Assembly: GCA_963668015.2 (NCBI GenBank)
Contig: CAXXCR010000027.1
Coordinates: forward strand, 1 to 64,000
Length of the DNA: 64,000 nucleotides
Direction: 5' to 3'
DNA from: Ilyobacter_A sp963668015
GTDB lineage: Bacteria; Fusobacteriota; Fusobacteriia; Fusobacteriales; Fusobacteriaceae
Position numbers and translations under genes: made by a program. Position 1 is the stretch's first letter. Each line of letters opens with the position of its first letter. This document shows, piece by piece, positions 18,068-25,985 of the stretch. Under the pieces are notes generated by a model. It was not told the origin of the DNA. It made no database searches and saw only the letters and a program-made list of their open reading frames with translations.

Positions 18068-19003
18068 TTAATTTTGCGGCAATACCGGTTTAAACAGATC
18101 AAATATCTCCTTTACAGAAAGTATGCTGTCTATCTTCCATACATCTTTACCTGCAAAAAAGATTCCCTCTTCGTAGTCACCATCATGTCCTTTTACCAAT
18201 CTTTCGTTTACACAAAACTTATATGTACACTTTTTAAGACATTGGATACATACCTGAGGCGGATTTGTTTCCCCTTTTAATACCTTTTCCACATAAGGAG
18301 TGCGTATAGCATTTGCAGGAAGTCCAGCCGAGCTCATTATCTCAACCACATCCCCCTCTTTTGCTTTTACGTAAAGTTGTTTAAAAGTATCACTTACATC
18401 GCATTCTTCACTAGCTATGAATCTTGTCCCCATCTGAATACCGTCAACACCGTAAGAGAACATGTTCTTAGCATCTTCAGGAGTTATAACTCCCCCTGCA
18501 GCTATTACTGGGATATCAATAGTGTTCTTTATTTCAGAAACTATATCCCAAGATGCCTTGTCTGTCCCAAGATGTCCACCAGCATTTCCTCCTTCAACTA
18601 TTACTGCGCTAGCTCCAAGTCTTTGTGAAACTTTAGCCAGTTTTAGCGAAGATACAATAGGAACTATCGGAGTATTTGATTCTTTCCCCAGCTGAAAAAC
18701 ATCTCTGGAGAATCCTGCACCAAATACAACTAGATCTATACCAGCTTCTATAGACGCTTTTACCAAGTCTAAGAAATTATAAGCTGCAACCATGATGTTT
18801 ACTCCAATTACGCCTTTTGCAAGCTCCCTAGCTTTTTTTATCTCATCCTTTAACTCAGCAGGACTAAGACCTGTCCCGGCTATGAGTCCAACTCCACCCT
18901 CATGCGCTACAGCCGATGCAAGCCTGGCCATAGACGCTTTAATAGCCATCCCACCTTGTATAATAGGGTACTTAATTTCCAAATTCCCTATCTTTAAACT
19001 CAT
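18068..19003 (-). CDS. FabK/nitronate-monooxygenase-type flavoprotein with a cysteine cluster
   Basis: A 311-residue TIM-barrel FMN enzyme, paralogous to the FabK at 14014-14955. Shared blocks are IKYPIIQGGMAIKASMARLA, VEGGNAGGHLG (the flavin and His region) and IPVIAAGGVITPEDA. Unlike FabK it has a C-terminal CIQCLKKCTYKFC (about 252-264), a cysteine array that could bind an iron-sulfur cluster or zinc. It stands alone, outside the fab operon, with its own terminator. The family includes nitronate monooxygenases and 2-nitropropane dioxygenases; the substrate here is unknown. Confidence 0.8.
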   Translation of the reverse strand: MSLKIGNLEIKYPIIQGGMAIKASMARLASAVAHEGGVGLIAGTGLSPAELKDEIKKARELAKGVIGVNIMVAAYNFLDLVKASIEAGIDLVVFGAGFSRDVFQLGKESNTPIVPIVSSLKLAKVSQRLGASAVIVEGGNAGGHLGTDKASWDIVSEIKNTIDIPVIAAGGVITPEDAKNMFSYGVDGIQMGTRFIASEECDVSDTFKQLYVKAKEGDVVEIMSSAGLPANAIRTPYVEKVLKGETNPPQVCIQCLKKCTYKFCVNERLVKGHDGDYEEGIFFAGKDVWKIDSILSVKEIFDLFKPVLPQN

Positions 19004-19096
19004 GAAAATACCTCCAAAATATCAAACTATGAATATTATATAACATATAACATATAAAATCAAAGTTTTTTATTATTTTTTAATTTTTTTATACCT

Positions 19097-19125
19097 TTGA
19101 AAGCTCAAATAAATTATGGTATAAT
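19097..19125 (+). promoter_or_regulatory. Sigma-70 promoter of hydF
   Basis: TTGAAA (19097-19102), 17-nt spacer, TATAAT (19120-19125) with an extended TGG. It lies 25 nt upstream of the ATG at 19151 and excludes any start further upstream. Confidence 0.85.
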
Positions 19126-19150
19126 TTTAAAAAAATTTAGAGGTGAAAGC

Positions 19151-20383
19151 ATGTCTAGTTTAAATAAAACACCAAGCGCAAATAGACTTCATATTGCAAT
19201 ATTCGGTAAAAGAAACATGGGTAAATCCACCCTTATTAATGCTGTAACAAACCAGAATCTGGCAATAGTTTCCGATTATGCCGGGACAACTACCGATCCG
19301 GTATACAAATCTATGGAAATACTTCCTATAGGCCCAGTGGTTATAATAGACACAGCCGGCATTGATGATACAGGCGATCTGGGGCAATTAAGGGTAAAAA
19401 AATCTGTTGATGTTATAAAGAAGACAGATATAGCTATAATAACCATAACAGCTGAAGGTTTAAGTAATTTCGACAGGGATATCATAGAGCTTTTGGAAAA
19501 AAACAACACAAAATTCATAGTAGTCATAAACAAGAGTGACGAAAACAGGGCCGACACCACTCTCAAGGAACATTTAAATGAAAAGGGCTACTCTTTCATA
19601 GAAGTTTCCGCTATGAAGAAAGAGGGGATACACGAGCTGAAACAGCTTATTATAAAAGAAAGCCCTAAAACTTTCGAGCAGCCCAGCATTGTAGGTGACC
19701 TTATAAATCCCGGCGAGGACATAGTTTTAGTAATCCCGGTTGATACAGGCATGCCGAAGGGTAGACTGATACTTCCGCAGGTGCAGACCATGAGGGACAT
19801 CCTAGACAACGACGGGGTATTCCATGCCTGTAAAGAGCGTGAGCTGAGATGGACACTGGCCAACCTTAAAAATAAACCAAAACTTGTAGTTACAGACTCT
19901 CAGGCTTTTAGCAAGGTCAGCGCAGATACCCCGGACGACATACTCCTAACCTCTTTTTCCATACTTTTTGCAAGATACAAAGGGGACCTCATGAAGCTAG
20001 TGAAAGGGGCCAAGGCACTTAAGGATTTAAAAGCAGGGGACAAGGTTTTAATGTCAGAAGCCTGTACCCACCATGCACAACCTGATGATATAGGAAGGGT
20101 TAAAATCCCAAGATGGATAAGGCAGCATATAAACAATGAAATACAGTTCGATTTTGTTTCTGGCAGAGATTATCCAGACAACCTAAACGACTATAAGGTA
20201 GTTATTCACTGCGGCGCCTGCACTTTAAACAGGAAAGAGATGCTTTCCAGAATAGATGCAAGCATAGTTCAGGGAGTACCTATAATAAATTACGGCCTCT
20301 GTATTGCATTCCTGCACGGAATTTTGGACAGAGCTTTGAAGCCTTTTCCAGAAGTTTATTTCGAATGGATGGACGAAGAATAA
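19151..20383 (+). CDS. hydF: [FeFe]-hydrogenase maturation GTPase HydF
   Basis: About 410 residues. HydF is the scaffold on which the diiron subcluster of the H-cluster is assembled before transfer to the hydrogenase. The start at 19151 follows AGAGGTGAAAGC. The N-terminal GTPase shows GKRNMGKSTLINA (G1), DTAGIDD (G3) and NKSD (G4); the dimerisation domain follows; the C-terminal cluster-binding domain shows ACTHH and HCGAC (CxHx-about-50-HCxxC). Its partner hydG is about 4 kb away on the other strand; hydE is not in the window. It overlaps the promoterless rlpA region. Confidence 0.95.
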   Translation: MSSLNKTPSANRLHIAIFGKRNMGKSTLINAVTNQNLAIVSDYAGTTTDPVYKSMEILPIGPVVIIDTAGIDDTGDLGQLRVKKSVDVIKKTDIAIITITAEGLSNFDRDIIELLEKNNTKFIVVINKSDENRADTTLKEHLNEKGYSFIEVSAMKKEGIHELKQLIIKESPKTFEQPSIVGDLINPGEDIVLVIPVDTGMPKGRLILPQVQTMRDILDNDGVFHACKERELRWTLANLKNKPKLVVTDSQAFSKVSADTPDDILLTSFSILFARYKGDLMKLVKGAKALKDLKAGDKVLMSEACTHHAQPDDIGRVKIPRWIRQHINNEIQFDFVSGRDYPDNLNDYKVVIHCGACTLNRKEMLSRIDASIVQGVPIINYGLCIAFLHGILDRALKPFPEVYFEWMDEE

Positions 20384-20397
20384 AAAAGGGGGCTCAT

Positions 20398-20802
20398 ATG
20401 AAAAAACTTTTCTTAGTTTTGATGATCATCGCCATCACGGGATGTTCCAACAGTAGAAGACTTACTAAAAAATATGAAAAAACTCACCAACTTAGAGGAT
20501 ACGCTTCATGGTACGGAAAAGAGTTTCATAAAAAATTAACTGCAAGCGGGGAGAAGTACAATATAAGACGCTATACCGCAGCTCACAAAACTCTAAAATT
20601 CGGAACATTGGTAAAAGTTGTAAACCTTAAAAACGGCAAATCTGTAAAAGTAAAAATAAACGATCGCGGACCATTTGTCGCCGGGAGAGTAATCGATCTT
20701 TCACCAAAAGCTTTTAAGCAGCTGGCACCTCTCGATACTGGAATTGTTCCGGTTAAGATACTCATATTAGATGATGACCATACTTTCAGATATAAAAAAT
20801 AA
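20398..20802 (+). CDS. rlpA: RlpA-like lipoprotein, double-psi beta-barrel
   Basis: About 134 residues. RlpA proteins are septal-ring lipoproteins, some with lytic transglycosylase activity on naked glycan strands. The ATG at 20398 gives a lipoprotein signal peptide with lipobox ITGC; GGGGG lies 7 nt upstream, just after the hydF stop. The double-psi barrel is complete: GYASWYGKEFHKKLTASGE, the FGTLVKVVNLKNGKSV strand and KINDRGPFVAGRVIDLS with the catalytic-type Asp. There is no SPOR domain. It lies 14 bp after hydF and so is probably cotranscribed, though no functional link is obvious. Confidence 0.88.
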   Translation: MKKLFLVLMIIAITGCSNSRRLTKKYEKTHQLRGYASWYGKEFHKKLTASGEKYNIRRYTAAHKTLKFGTLVKVVNLKNGKSVKVKINDRGPFVAGRVIDLSPKAFKQLAPLDTGIVPVKILILDDDHTFRYKK

Positions 20803-20825
20803 GTGGGATATCCCACTTATTTTTT
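20796..20825. terminator. Terminator after rlpA
   Basis: A 15-bp perfect palindrome (AAAAATAAGTGGGAT and its complement) that contains the rlpA stop codon and ends in a T tract. Confidence 0.88.
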
Positions 20826-20862
20826 ATATCTATTTTAATCTACTCCATTAATTACCTTTGTA

Positions 20863-21289
20863 ATAAAATATTGAATTTATTGAAACCTGTTACTTTTTCT
20901 TGATAAAAAGTAACCAAAAATCAAGGCCTGTGAAAAATCAGCTAAAAGCTCTCGAAAATCTAAGAAAAATTTTAAAACTTGGCGAAAAGCACGCCTTCGG
21001 ACACTAAAATTTTTCTAAAGATTTTTTCTCGATCTTTCTTAACGCTGATTATTTCAATGGCCAAAAAACCTAGAAATAATAACGTGCAAAGCATTTGAAC
21101 TTAAACCCGTTTAAAAAATTGCGTTAATAAATCATCTTCTGAAATCCACTTTCATTGAAATAAAGAGATTTATCGACAATATTTCAATAGAAAGTTAGTT
21201 CAGAAGTGGTTTTAGTAATTTTTTATGGGTGTCGTTTCTTTGGTACTTTCTTTGGACAAGCAAAGAAAGTACAGCAATTCAGTAATTTA
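20863..21289. repeat. Modular intergenic repeat, family A, copy 1
   Basis: It matches copy 2 (37171-37443) in five blocks: a left block at 20863-20903, AACCAAAAATCAAGGCCTGT and the following GAAAAATCAG ending at 20941, a 71-nt foldback (21136-21206), TTATGGGTGTC near 21222 and ATTCAGTAATTTA ending at 21289. Between blocks sit inserts absent from copy 2: an 81-nt foldback (20952-21032) and a perfect 12-bp hairpin GTACTTTCTTTG/CAAAGAAAGTAC (21243-21272). A further hairpin with arms GTTACTTTTT/AAAAAGTAAC spans 20889-20914. No open reading frame of note lies inside. It looks like a non-coding mobile or structured element placed after a terminator. Confidence 0.75.
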
Positions 21290-21339
21290 CTGCACAATTT
21301 CAAATACTAAATTTATTCAATTTCTTCAAAATTATAGTA

Positions 21340-21810
21340 CTATTTATTACGTTTTGCATACTCAACAAATTCCCAATTCTCGTATTTTTCTTTTTTTACT
21401 GCCTTCCACTTTTCCCATTGAACATTAGGAAAATAAGTATCGCCATTATATTCACCTAAAATATGCGAAACATAAATTTTATCAGCTATTTCCAGGGATT
21501 GCTTATATACCTCCGATCCACCTACTATAAATATCTCTTTTTGATAATTTTTAGCTTTTTTTATTGCTTGCGACAAATTGTTACAAACAAATCCACCCTC
21601 TACCTGGTATTTAGCATCTTTGCTCAATACTATATTTATCCTTCCAGGCAAAATTTTACCAATACTTTCATAAGTTTTTCTACCCATAATAAGCACATTC
21701 CCCATGGTAAGCTGTTTAAATTTTTTCATATCTTCTGGAATATTCCAAGGAAGTCTAGATCCATCTCCTATCAGCATATTTTCATCAAATGCAACTATAA
21801 CACTTATCAT
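21340..21810 (-). CDS. folA: Dihydrofolate reductase
   Basis: A 156-residue enzyme that reduces dihydrofolate to tetrahydrofolate with NADPH. Hallmarks are MISVIVAFDENMLIGDGSRLPWNIPEDM (N-terminal strand and the WxIPxDM motif), MGRKTYESIG, LSKD and IFIVGGSEVYKQSL. Full length. It is a single gene with no thymidylate synthase beside it; canonical ThyA would create the need for this enzyme, whereas ThyX would reduce it. It follows family A repeat copy 1 on its 3' side. Confidence 0.96.
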   Translation of the reverse strand: MISVIVAFDENMLIGDGSRLPWNIPEDMKKFKQLTMGNVLIMGRKTYESIGKILPGRINIVLSKDAKYQVEGGFVCNNLSQAIKKAKNYQKEIFIVGGSEVYKQSLEIADKIYVSHILGEYNGDTYFPNVQWEKWKAVKKEKYENWEFVEYAKRNK

Positions 21811-21871
21811 AAATTTCCCCTTTATTCAAAATATCTAAGTAATTTTACAACATATAAGTAATTCCACCAAG

Positions 21872-21900
21872 AAAAAAGCAGGAATATATCCCTGCTTTTA
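21872..21900 (-). terminator. Terminator after the LA_2272-type surface protein gene
   Basis: AAAAGCAGG, 8-nt loop, CCTGCTTTT with A and T tracts on both sides. It can serve the minus strand. Confidence 0.8.
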
Positions 21901-21905
21901 AACTA

Positions 21906-22478
21906 TTACAACTGGCGATTGAAATTCACAAGAGGAAGCACCGGAAAAACAGAACTATTCATAGCCACGTTTACAAATCCAACTTGGATCCCATCTAAAA
22001 CCTCTGCGTAGTTAAAGGCTCCAATCTGGATACCTTTTGCTTTTTTGGATACGTTTACAAACCCTATATCAAGACCGTCAAGTTCATCCGTATAATTGAC
22101 AAAAGCAACAATTCTTCCACCTCTTACATTTTTATCACTATTAATAAAGTTCATTACCTTGTATCCATCTGTATATCCACCTGTTACATTTATCCCGTTA
22201 AAAACTTGGACACCTTCCATATCTCCTTCAATAACATTTAGTATTCCCCAAACCTGTACACCCTCAAAATCTCCTGTAGTATGTGATACCAAAAAATTCA
22301 CATCCAAACCTTTGACATCATTATTCTTGGTGTAAAACAACCCTAATCTTGCTCCATCTATATCGGTATTAGGAGAATTTAGCTGAATAGGAGAGAATAC
22401 TCCCAATTCAAGTTTTTCAGCTGAAAATGCCATTGAAGCTGTAATGAGTAAAAGTACCACTACAAATATTTTCTTCAT
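21906..22478 (-). CDS. Secreted repeat protein of the LA_2272 surface type
   Basis: A 190-residue protein with a signal peptide (cleaved after ...MAFS, about residue 19). The mature part is built of about 20-residue repeats of the pattern G-hydrophobic-QVG-hydrophobic-x-N-hydrophobic (for example GVQVWGILNV, GYKVMNFIN, GLDIGFVNV, GIQIGAFNYA, GIQVGFVNVA). This is the repeat signature of the LA_2272 surface family, predicted to form a beta-solenoid or part of an outer-membrane beta-sheet. Function is unknown. Single gene with a strong ribosome site and its own terminator. Confidence 0.72.
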   Translation of the reverse strand: MKKIFVVVLLLITASMAFSAEKLELGVFSPIQLNSPNTDIDGARLGLFYTKNNDVKGLDVNFLVSHTTGDFEGVQVWGILNVIEGDMEGVQVFNGINVTGGYTDGYKVMNFINSDKNVRGGRIVAFVNYTDELDGLDIGFVNVSKKAKGIQIGAFNYAEVLDGIQVGFVNVAMNSSVFPVLPLVNFNRQL

Positions 22479-22578
22479 AAAAACTACCTCCTTTCATTAT
22501 ATTTAGAAACTAATATAAATATACTTGTTTTCAGCTTCTTTCCTCTCTCAAAAGAGGTAGTTTTTATATGCCTGTATT

Positions 22579-23904
22579 CTAATCACTTAGTTTTCCTATT
22601 ATTTCCAGATAAGATTTACCCGTTCTTTGACTCTCCTTAAGTATCTCTACCAATTTATCATACCCAAACTTCTCAATAAATTCAGTTGCCCTACTTAGAC
22701 TGCTTTCCAAGTAGTTCCTGCATACCTCACGGTCAACCTCTATACCTTTTATCACTCTTTCCCTAAACAACTTTACTCCATCTCTCAATATCTCCAAACT
22801 TTCAAGAAGACTCTCTGCTATTACAGGAAGCATTGCATTCAACTCAAATTCACCATCCGCACAGGCAACTGTAAGCGTCAGGTCATTTCCAAGCACCCTG
22901 TGATAAATCTGTTTTATAAATTCAGCACCTACAGGATTTACCTTGCCAGGCATAATAGACGATCCCACCTGTATGGGCTTTAACCTTATCTCGCCCAATC
23001 CTGCATTTGGCCCAGAAGACATAAGTCTTATATCACCAGCTATTTTATTAAGGGTTACAGCCATGGTCTTCAGCAAACTAGACACCTCTACAAAAACATC
23101 CAAATTTTGTGTATTATCTATTAAATTTTCAGCCCTTGCCAATCCGTATCCTGTAAGTCTTTTGAGCTCTTCTGTAACATAATACCTGTATTTCAAACTA
23201 GCTCCTACACCTGTCCCGACAGCTGTACCACCTATGTTTATAACCCTTATCCTCTCTTCTATTTTATAAAGCCTCCACCTGTCCCTGGAAACCGCTTCCG
23301 CATAGGCTCCGAACTCCTCCCCTAGCGTGATGGGGACTGCATCTTGAAACTGGGTTCTGGCGACCTTAAATACATCTGCAAACTCAGTTTCCTTATCCTG
23401 CAGCGAGCTCTGCAACTCCATCACTTCTTCCAAGAGCTCCCTTAAAAGTTTTATAGCAGCTATCTTGACTGCAGTTGGAAACACATCGTTTGTAGACTGG
23501 CTCAGGTTCACATCTTCTATTGGATTAAGGGAGTCGTACTCTCCCTTATTTTTCCCCATCTTTTCCAAGGCTATGTTGGCAATAACCTCATTAACGTTCA
23601 TGTTCACAGAGGTACCGGCGCCACCCTGAACGGACGGCAGCGGAAACTGATCATCATACCTTCCTGAAAAAACTTCACCGCAGGCATACTTTATCGCCTC
23701 TGCCTTTTCTTCAGACAGCTTCTCAGCTTTAAAGTTTGCCTCTGTAGCTGCCAGCTTGACAATGGACATCGCCCTTATGATCTCAATATTTACACACTTG
23801 AAATTGCTCAGTTGAAAATTATCCAACGCCCTTTTGGTATGTATCCCATAATAAAGCTCTTTCTTTACTTCCACCTCTCCAAGTGAGTCTTTTTCCCTTC
23901 TCAT
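22579..23904 (-). CDS. aspA: Aspartate ammonia-lyase-like enzyme of the hydrogenase maturation operon
   Basis: A 441-residue aspartase/fumarase-superfamily enzyme; aspartase splits aspartate into fumarate and ammonia. The signature GSSIMPGKVNPVG (about 313-325) with its active-site Ser loop is intact, as are GGAGTSVNMNVNEV and SQSTNDVFPTA. It is shorter than E. coli AspA (478). It is coupled by an ATGA overlap to a small gene and then to hydG. Aspartase-like genes recur in [FeFe]-hydrogenase maturation clusters of anaerobes. A role in supplying ammonia for the bridging amine of the H-cluster is an inference. Confidence 0.88.
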   Translation of the reverse strand: MRREKDSLGEVEVKKELYYGIHTKRALDNFQLSNFKCVNIEIIRAMSIVKLAATEANFKAEKLSEEKAEAIKYACGEVFSGRYDDQFPLPSVQGGAGTSVNMNVNEVIANIALEKMGKNKGEYDSLNPIEDVNLSQSTNDVFPTAVKIAAIKLLRELLEEVMELQSSLQDKETEFADVFKVARTQFQDAVPITLGEEFGAYAEAVSRDRWRLYKIEERIRVINIGGTAVGTGVGASLKYRYYVTEELKRLTGYGLARAENLIDNTQNLDVFVEVSSLLKTMAVTLNKIAGDIRLMSSGPNAGLGEIRLKPIQVGSSIMPGKVNPVGAEFIKQIYHRVLGNDLTLTVACADGEFELNAMLPVIAESLLESLEILRDGVKLFRERVIKGIEVDREVCRNYLESSLSRATEFIEKFGYDKLVEILKESQRTGKSYLEIIGKLSD

Positions 23905-24137
23905 AAATACTCCTTTAACAGACTGATTGCCTGCTCACGCTCTTGGGAAGATAAATTTTCTGAAAACGCAGTAAAATTTTCATCCTCATATATCTTTTCA
24001 TGAAATGAAAAATTTGTGTCACCAACTGAAAAAACATACTCATTTCTTTTCCCAACTTTTTTTGTAAGGATTACCTTTCCATTTCCAGTGATTTCAGACA
24101 ACCGCCCCTTTAAATTTTCAAATTTCAAATCGATCAT
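23901..24137 (-). CDS. Small protein between hydG and aspA
   Basis: A 78-residue protein of no recognised family, with no cysteine, no signal peptide and no membrane segment. The predicted fold is beta strands (KVILTKKVG, EYVFSVG, NFSFHEKIY) followed by a C-terminal helix (SSQEREQAISLLKEYL). The stop overlaps the aspA start (ATGA) and it begins 3 bp after the hydG stop, so it is made with both. The start may be ATG (24137) or TTG (24128); the ribosome site TTAGGAG is only 1 nt from the ATG but 10 nt from the TTG, favouring TTG. It could be an accessory or adaptor for maturation; that is inference from position only. Confidence 0.75.
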   Translation of the reverse strand: MIDLKFENLKGRLSEITGNGKVILTKKVGKRNEYVFSVGDTNFSFHEKIYEDENFTAFSENLSSQEREQAISLLKEYL

Positions 24138-24140
24138 CTC

Positions 24141-25562
24141 CTAATAATAAAGATCCCTTTTACCTGCTTTTACCAGATTTAATTTTTCTCTTATTGTATT
24201 TTTTACATTTTCAGAAAGCTCGGATCTCTTTATTTCCTTTTCTATAAGCTCATACCCGACTTTTTTAGTCTCTTCACTTGCATAATCTTCCAAGTATTCT
24301 GCAAGTGTAAGCACTGCATTAGGAGTACAGAAGTTGTGTATAAATCCAGGTTTTGAGAATTCCATAAAATGCTCCCCGGTCCTCCCGAGCCTGTAACAAG
24401 CTGTACAGAAAGACGGCGTGAACCCATCAGACATTAACTCCCTCATGACCTCATCAAGACTTCTGGAATCTCCTATTTTAAACTGCTCCCTTTTTAAATC
24501 CTGGTCTTTTTTCTTTTTAGAATAACCTTGAAGTTCTATCTGAGTACCTGCATCAATCTGCGAAACCCCAAGTTCCATGCATTCTCTTCTGAGCTCTGCA
24601 TTTTCCCTGGCCGTCAAGATTAAGCCTGTATAGGGAACCGCAAGCCTCAATATTGCTATTATCTTTTTCAGGTCATTGTCTCCGACCTGGTATTCAGGAT
24701 CCTTAACTGCTCCGTTTGCCTCATTAAGCCTAGGGAATGATATTGTGTGGGGCCCTACCCCGTACTCGTTTTCCAAGTGCTCAACATGCTGCATAAGACC
24801 CATAACTTCAAATCTCCACTTATAAAGACCGAAAAGAGCCCCGATACCTACATCATCGATACCCGCTTCCATTGCACGGCTAAGACCGAAAAGCCTCCAC
24901 TTAAAGTTTGACTTTTCTCCCCTAGGGTGTACCCTTTTATAAGTTTCTTCATGGTATGTTTCTTGAAATATCTGGTATGTTCCTATACCTGCATCCCTTA
25001 CAATTTTATAATCCTCCACATCCATTGGGGAAGCGTTTATATTAACCCTTCTTATCTCTCCATTTCCGTTTTTTACACTGTAGGTTTTCTTTACAGTTTC
25101 TGCCATATATTCAGGTGAATAATCTTTATGCGTCCCATAAACCATAATAAGCCTTTTATGCCCTTCATCTATAAGAGCCTCTACCTCTGTTTCAAGTTCC
25201 CCAAGGTTCAGTGTTTTTCTCACTGTATCCACATTTTCAGCTTTAAATCCACAGTAGGTACAAGAATTTATACATTTATTACCTACATATAGAGGTGCAA
25301 ACAATACAACCCTGTCACCGTAGACCCTTTTCTTTATATTTTTAGCCAGTTCAAACATCTCAGCTATTCTTTCGTTATCATTGACATTCAATAAGATGGA
25401 TACATCTTCTAAAGAAAGTCTTTCCTGCCTTCTTGATTTTTCCATAACCTTCTCAAACTCTTCCGAACTGGGCTTAGTATTTTTTTTCAGCAAACTCTCT
25501 ATCAAGTCCCCATTAATAAAACTTTCTCTGTCAATTTCATCCTGCCAAGTTAACTTTTTCAT
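24141..25562 (-). CDS. hydG: [FeFe]-hydrogenase maturase HydG
   Basis: A 473-residue radical SAM tyrosine lyase that makes the CO and CN ligands of the H-cluster. The radical SAM cluster motif is CINSCTYC (CX3CX2C, about 96-103). The C-terminal auxiliary cluster motif CTAC followed after 22 residues by another Cys (CX2CX22C) is present and separates HydG from ThiH, which has a shorter, different tail. Its operon is preceded by a TM1266-type gene and followed by a small gene and aspA. AAGGAGG precedes the ATG, and an intrinsic terminator sits directly before that ribosome site (see 25563-25742). Confidence 0.96.
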   Translation of the reverse strand: MKKLTWQDEIDRESFINGDLIESLLKKNTKPSSEEFEKVMEKSRRQERLSLEDVSILLNVNDNERIAEMFELAKNIKKRVYGDRVVLFAPLYVGNKCINSCTYCGFKAENVDTVRKTLNLGELETEVEALIDEGHKRLIMVYGTHKDYSPEYMAETVKKTYSVKNGNGEIRRVNINASPMDVEDYKIVRDAGIGTYQIFQETYHEETYKRVHPRGEKSNFKWRLFGLSRAMEAGIDDVGIGALFGLYKWRFEVMGLMQHVEHLENEYGVGPHTISFPRLNEANGAVKDPEYQVGDNDLKKIIAILRLAVPYTGLILTARENAELRRECMELGVSQIDAGTQIELQGYSKKKKDQDLKREQFKIGDSRSLDEVMRELMSDGFTPSFCTACYRLGRTGEHFMEFSKPGFIHNFCTPNAVLTLAEYLEDYASEETKKVGYELIEKEIKRSELSENVKNTIREKLNLVKAGKRDLYY

Positions 25563-25742
25563 AAATTCCTCCTTAAAATAAAAAATCTCCCTTTGGGAGA
25601 ATAAGAAACCAAACCTATAGGAATAGTGAAAAAAGTAACTATTCTGATTATTAGGTAATTTGGCTAAATATTTCCCCCTCTTACTCAGATAGCTCCTTGT
25701 AATTAGGCTATATATTTTGATAAATTGTAAAACAATGTTAAA
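25563..25742 (-). promoter_or_regulatory. hydG leader with a terminator-type attenuator
   Basis: In the minus-strand transcript, three elements follow the TM1266-like gene. First, a G-rich stretch AGAGGGGGAAA (around 25670-25680). Second, a long hairpin in which CCAAA, CCTA and GAATAGT segments pair with ACTATTC, TAGG and TTTGG (about 25609-25663). Third, a terminator hairpin TCTCCC-AAA-GGGAGA (25586-25600) with six T, ending only a few bases before the ribosome site (25568-25574). No promoter fits between terminator and start codon, so every hydG transcript must pass it. GGGGGAA (25672-25678) could pair with the terminator arm TTCTCCC (25595-25601), giving an antiterminator. It matches no riboswitch I know. 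Confidence 0.65.
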
Positions 25743-25985
25743 CTATTTTTTCATAACTGTTTTTACAGATATACCCTTTAAGCCGCCAACTTTACCAGAA
25801 AGCGCTCCAAGGATGTCCGTATCAGTATCTAATACCAAAACTATAACTGATACACTTTTACCTCTATAAGGTATCCCCATTCTAGCAATTATTATGTCAG
25901 AGTAATCATTTAATATATTGTTGACCCTGGACACATTATCCTTTTCCTCTATAAAAATTGTCATAGTTGCTAATCTGCTGCTCAT
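25743..25985 (-). CDS. TM1266-type iron-only hydrogenase system regulator
   Basis: An 80-residue ACT/NikR-like fold protein of the TM1266 family, found beside [FeFe]-hydrogenase maturation genes and named a putative regulator. The start at 25985 (MSSRLATMTIFIEEKDNVSRV) follows AAGGAGATTGAA and overlaps the slt stop as ATGA, which excludes the longer reading frame upstream. No DNA-binding domain is visible, so it may sense a ligand or act through a partner. It is followed by the hydG leader. Confidence 0.86.
   Translation of the reverse strand: MSSRLATMTIFIEEKDNVSRVNNILNDYSDIIIARMGIPYRGKSVSVIVLVLDTDTDILGALSGKVGGLKGISVKTVMKK

Noticed and set aside
19097..19150. Longer hydF reading frame from position 19097
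   Set aside because: The extra codons coincide with the promoter -35 and -10 elements and lack a ribosome site; the ATG at 19151 is well placed.
20863..21289. CRISPR array or insertion sequence at the repeat elements
   Set aside because: There are no regularly spaced direct repeats, no spacers and no transposase. The structure is of hairpins and blocks.
24141..25562. HydG read as thiazole synthase ThiH
   Set aside because: The two are related, but the C-terminal CX2CX22C cluster motif and the hydrogenase maturation neighbours fit HydG. No thiamine genes are nearby.
25563..25742. hydG leader as a TPP, SAM, T-box or other known riboswitch
   Set aside because: The conserved motifs of TPP, SAM-I, T-box, cyclic-di-GMP, FMN, purine, glycine and lysine classes were looked for and not seen. 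The element is reported only as an unclassified attenuator.
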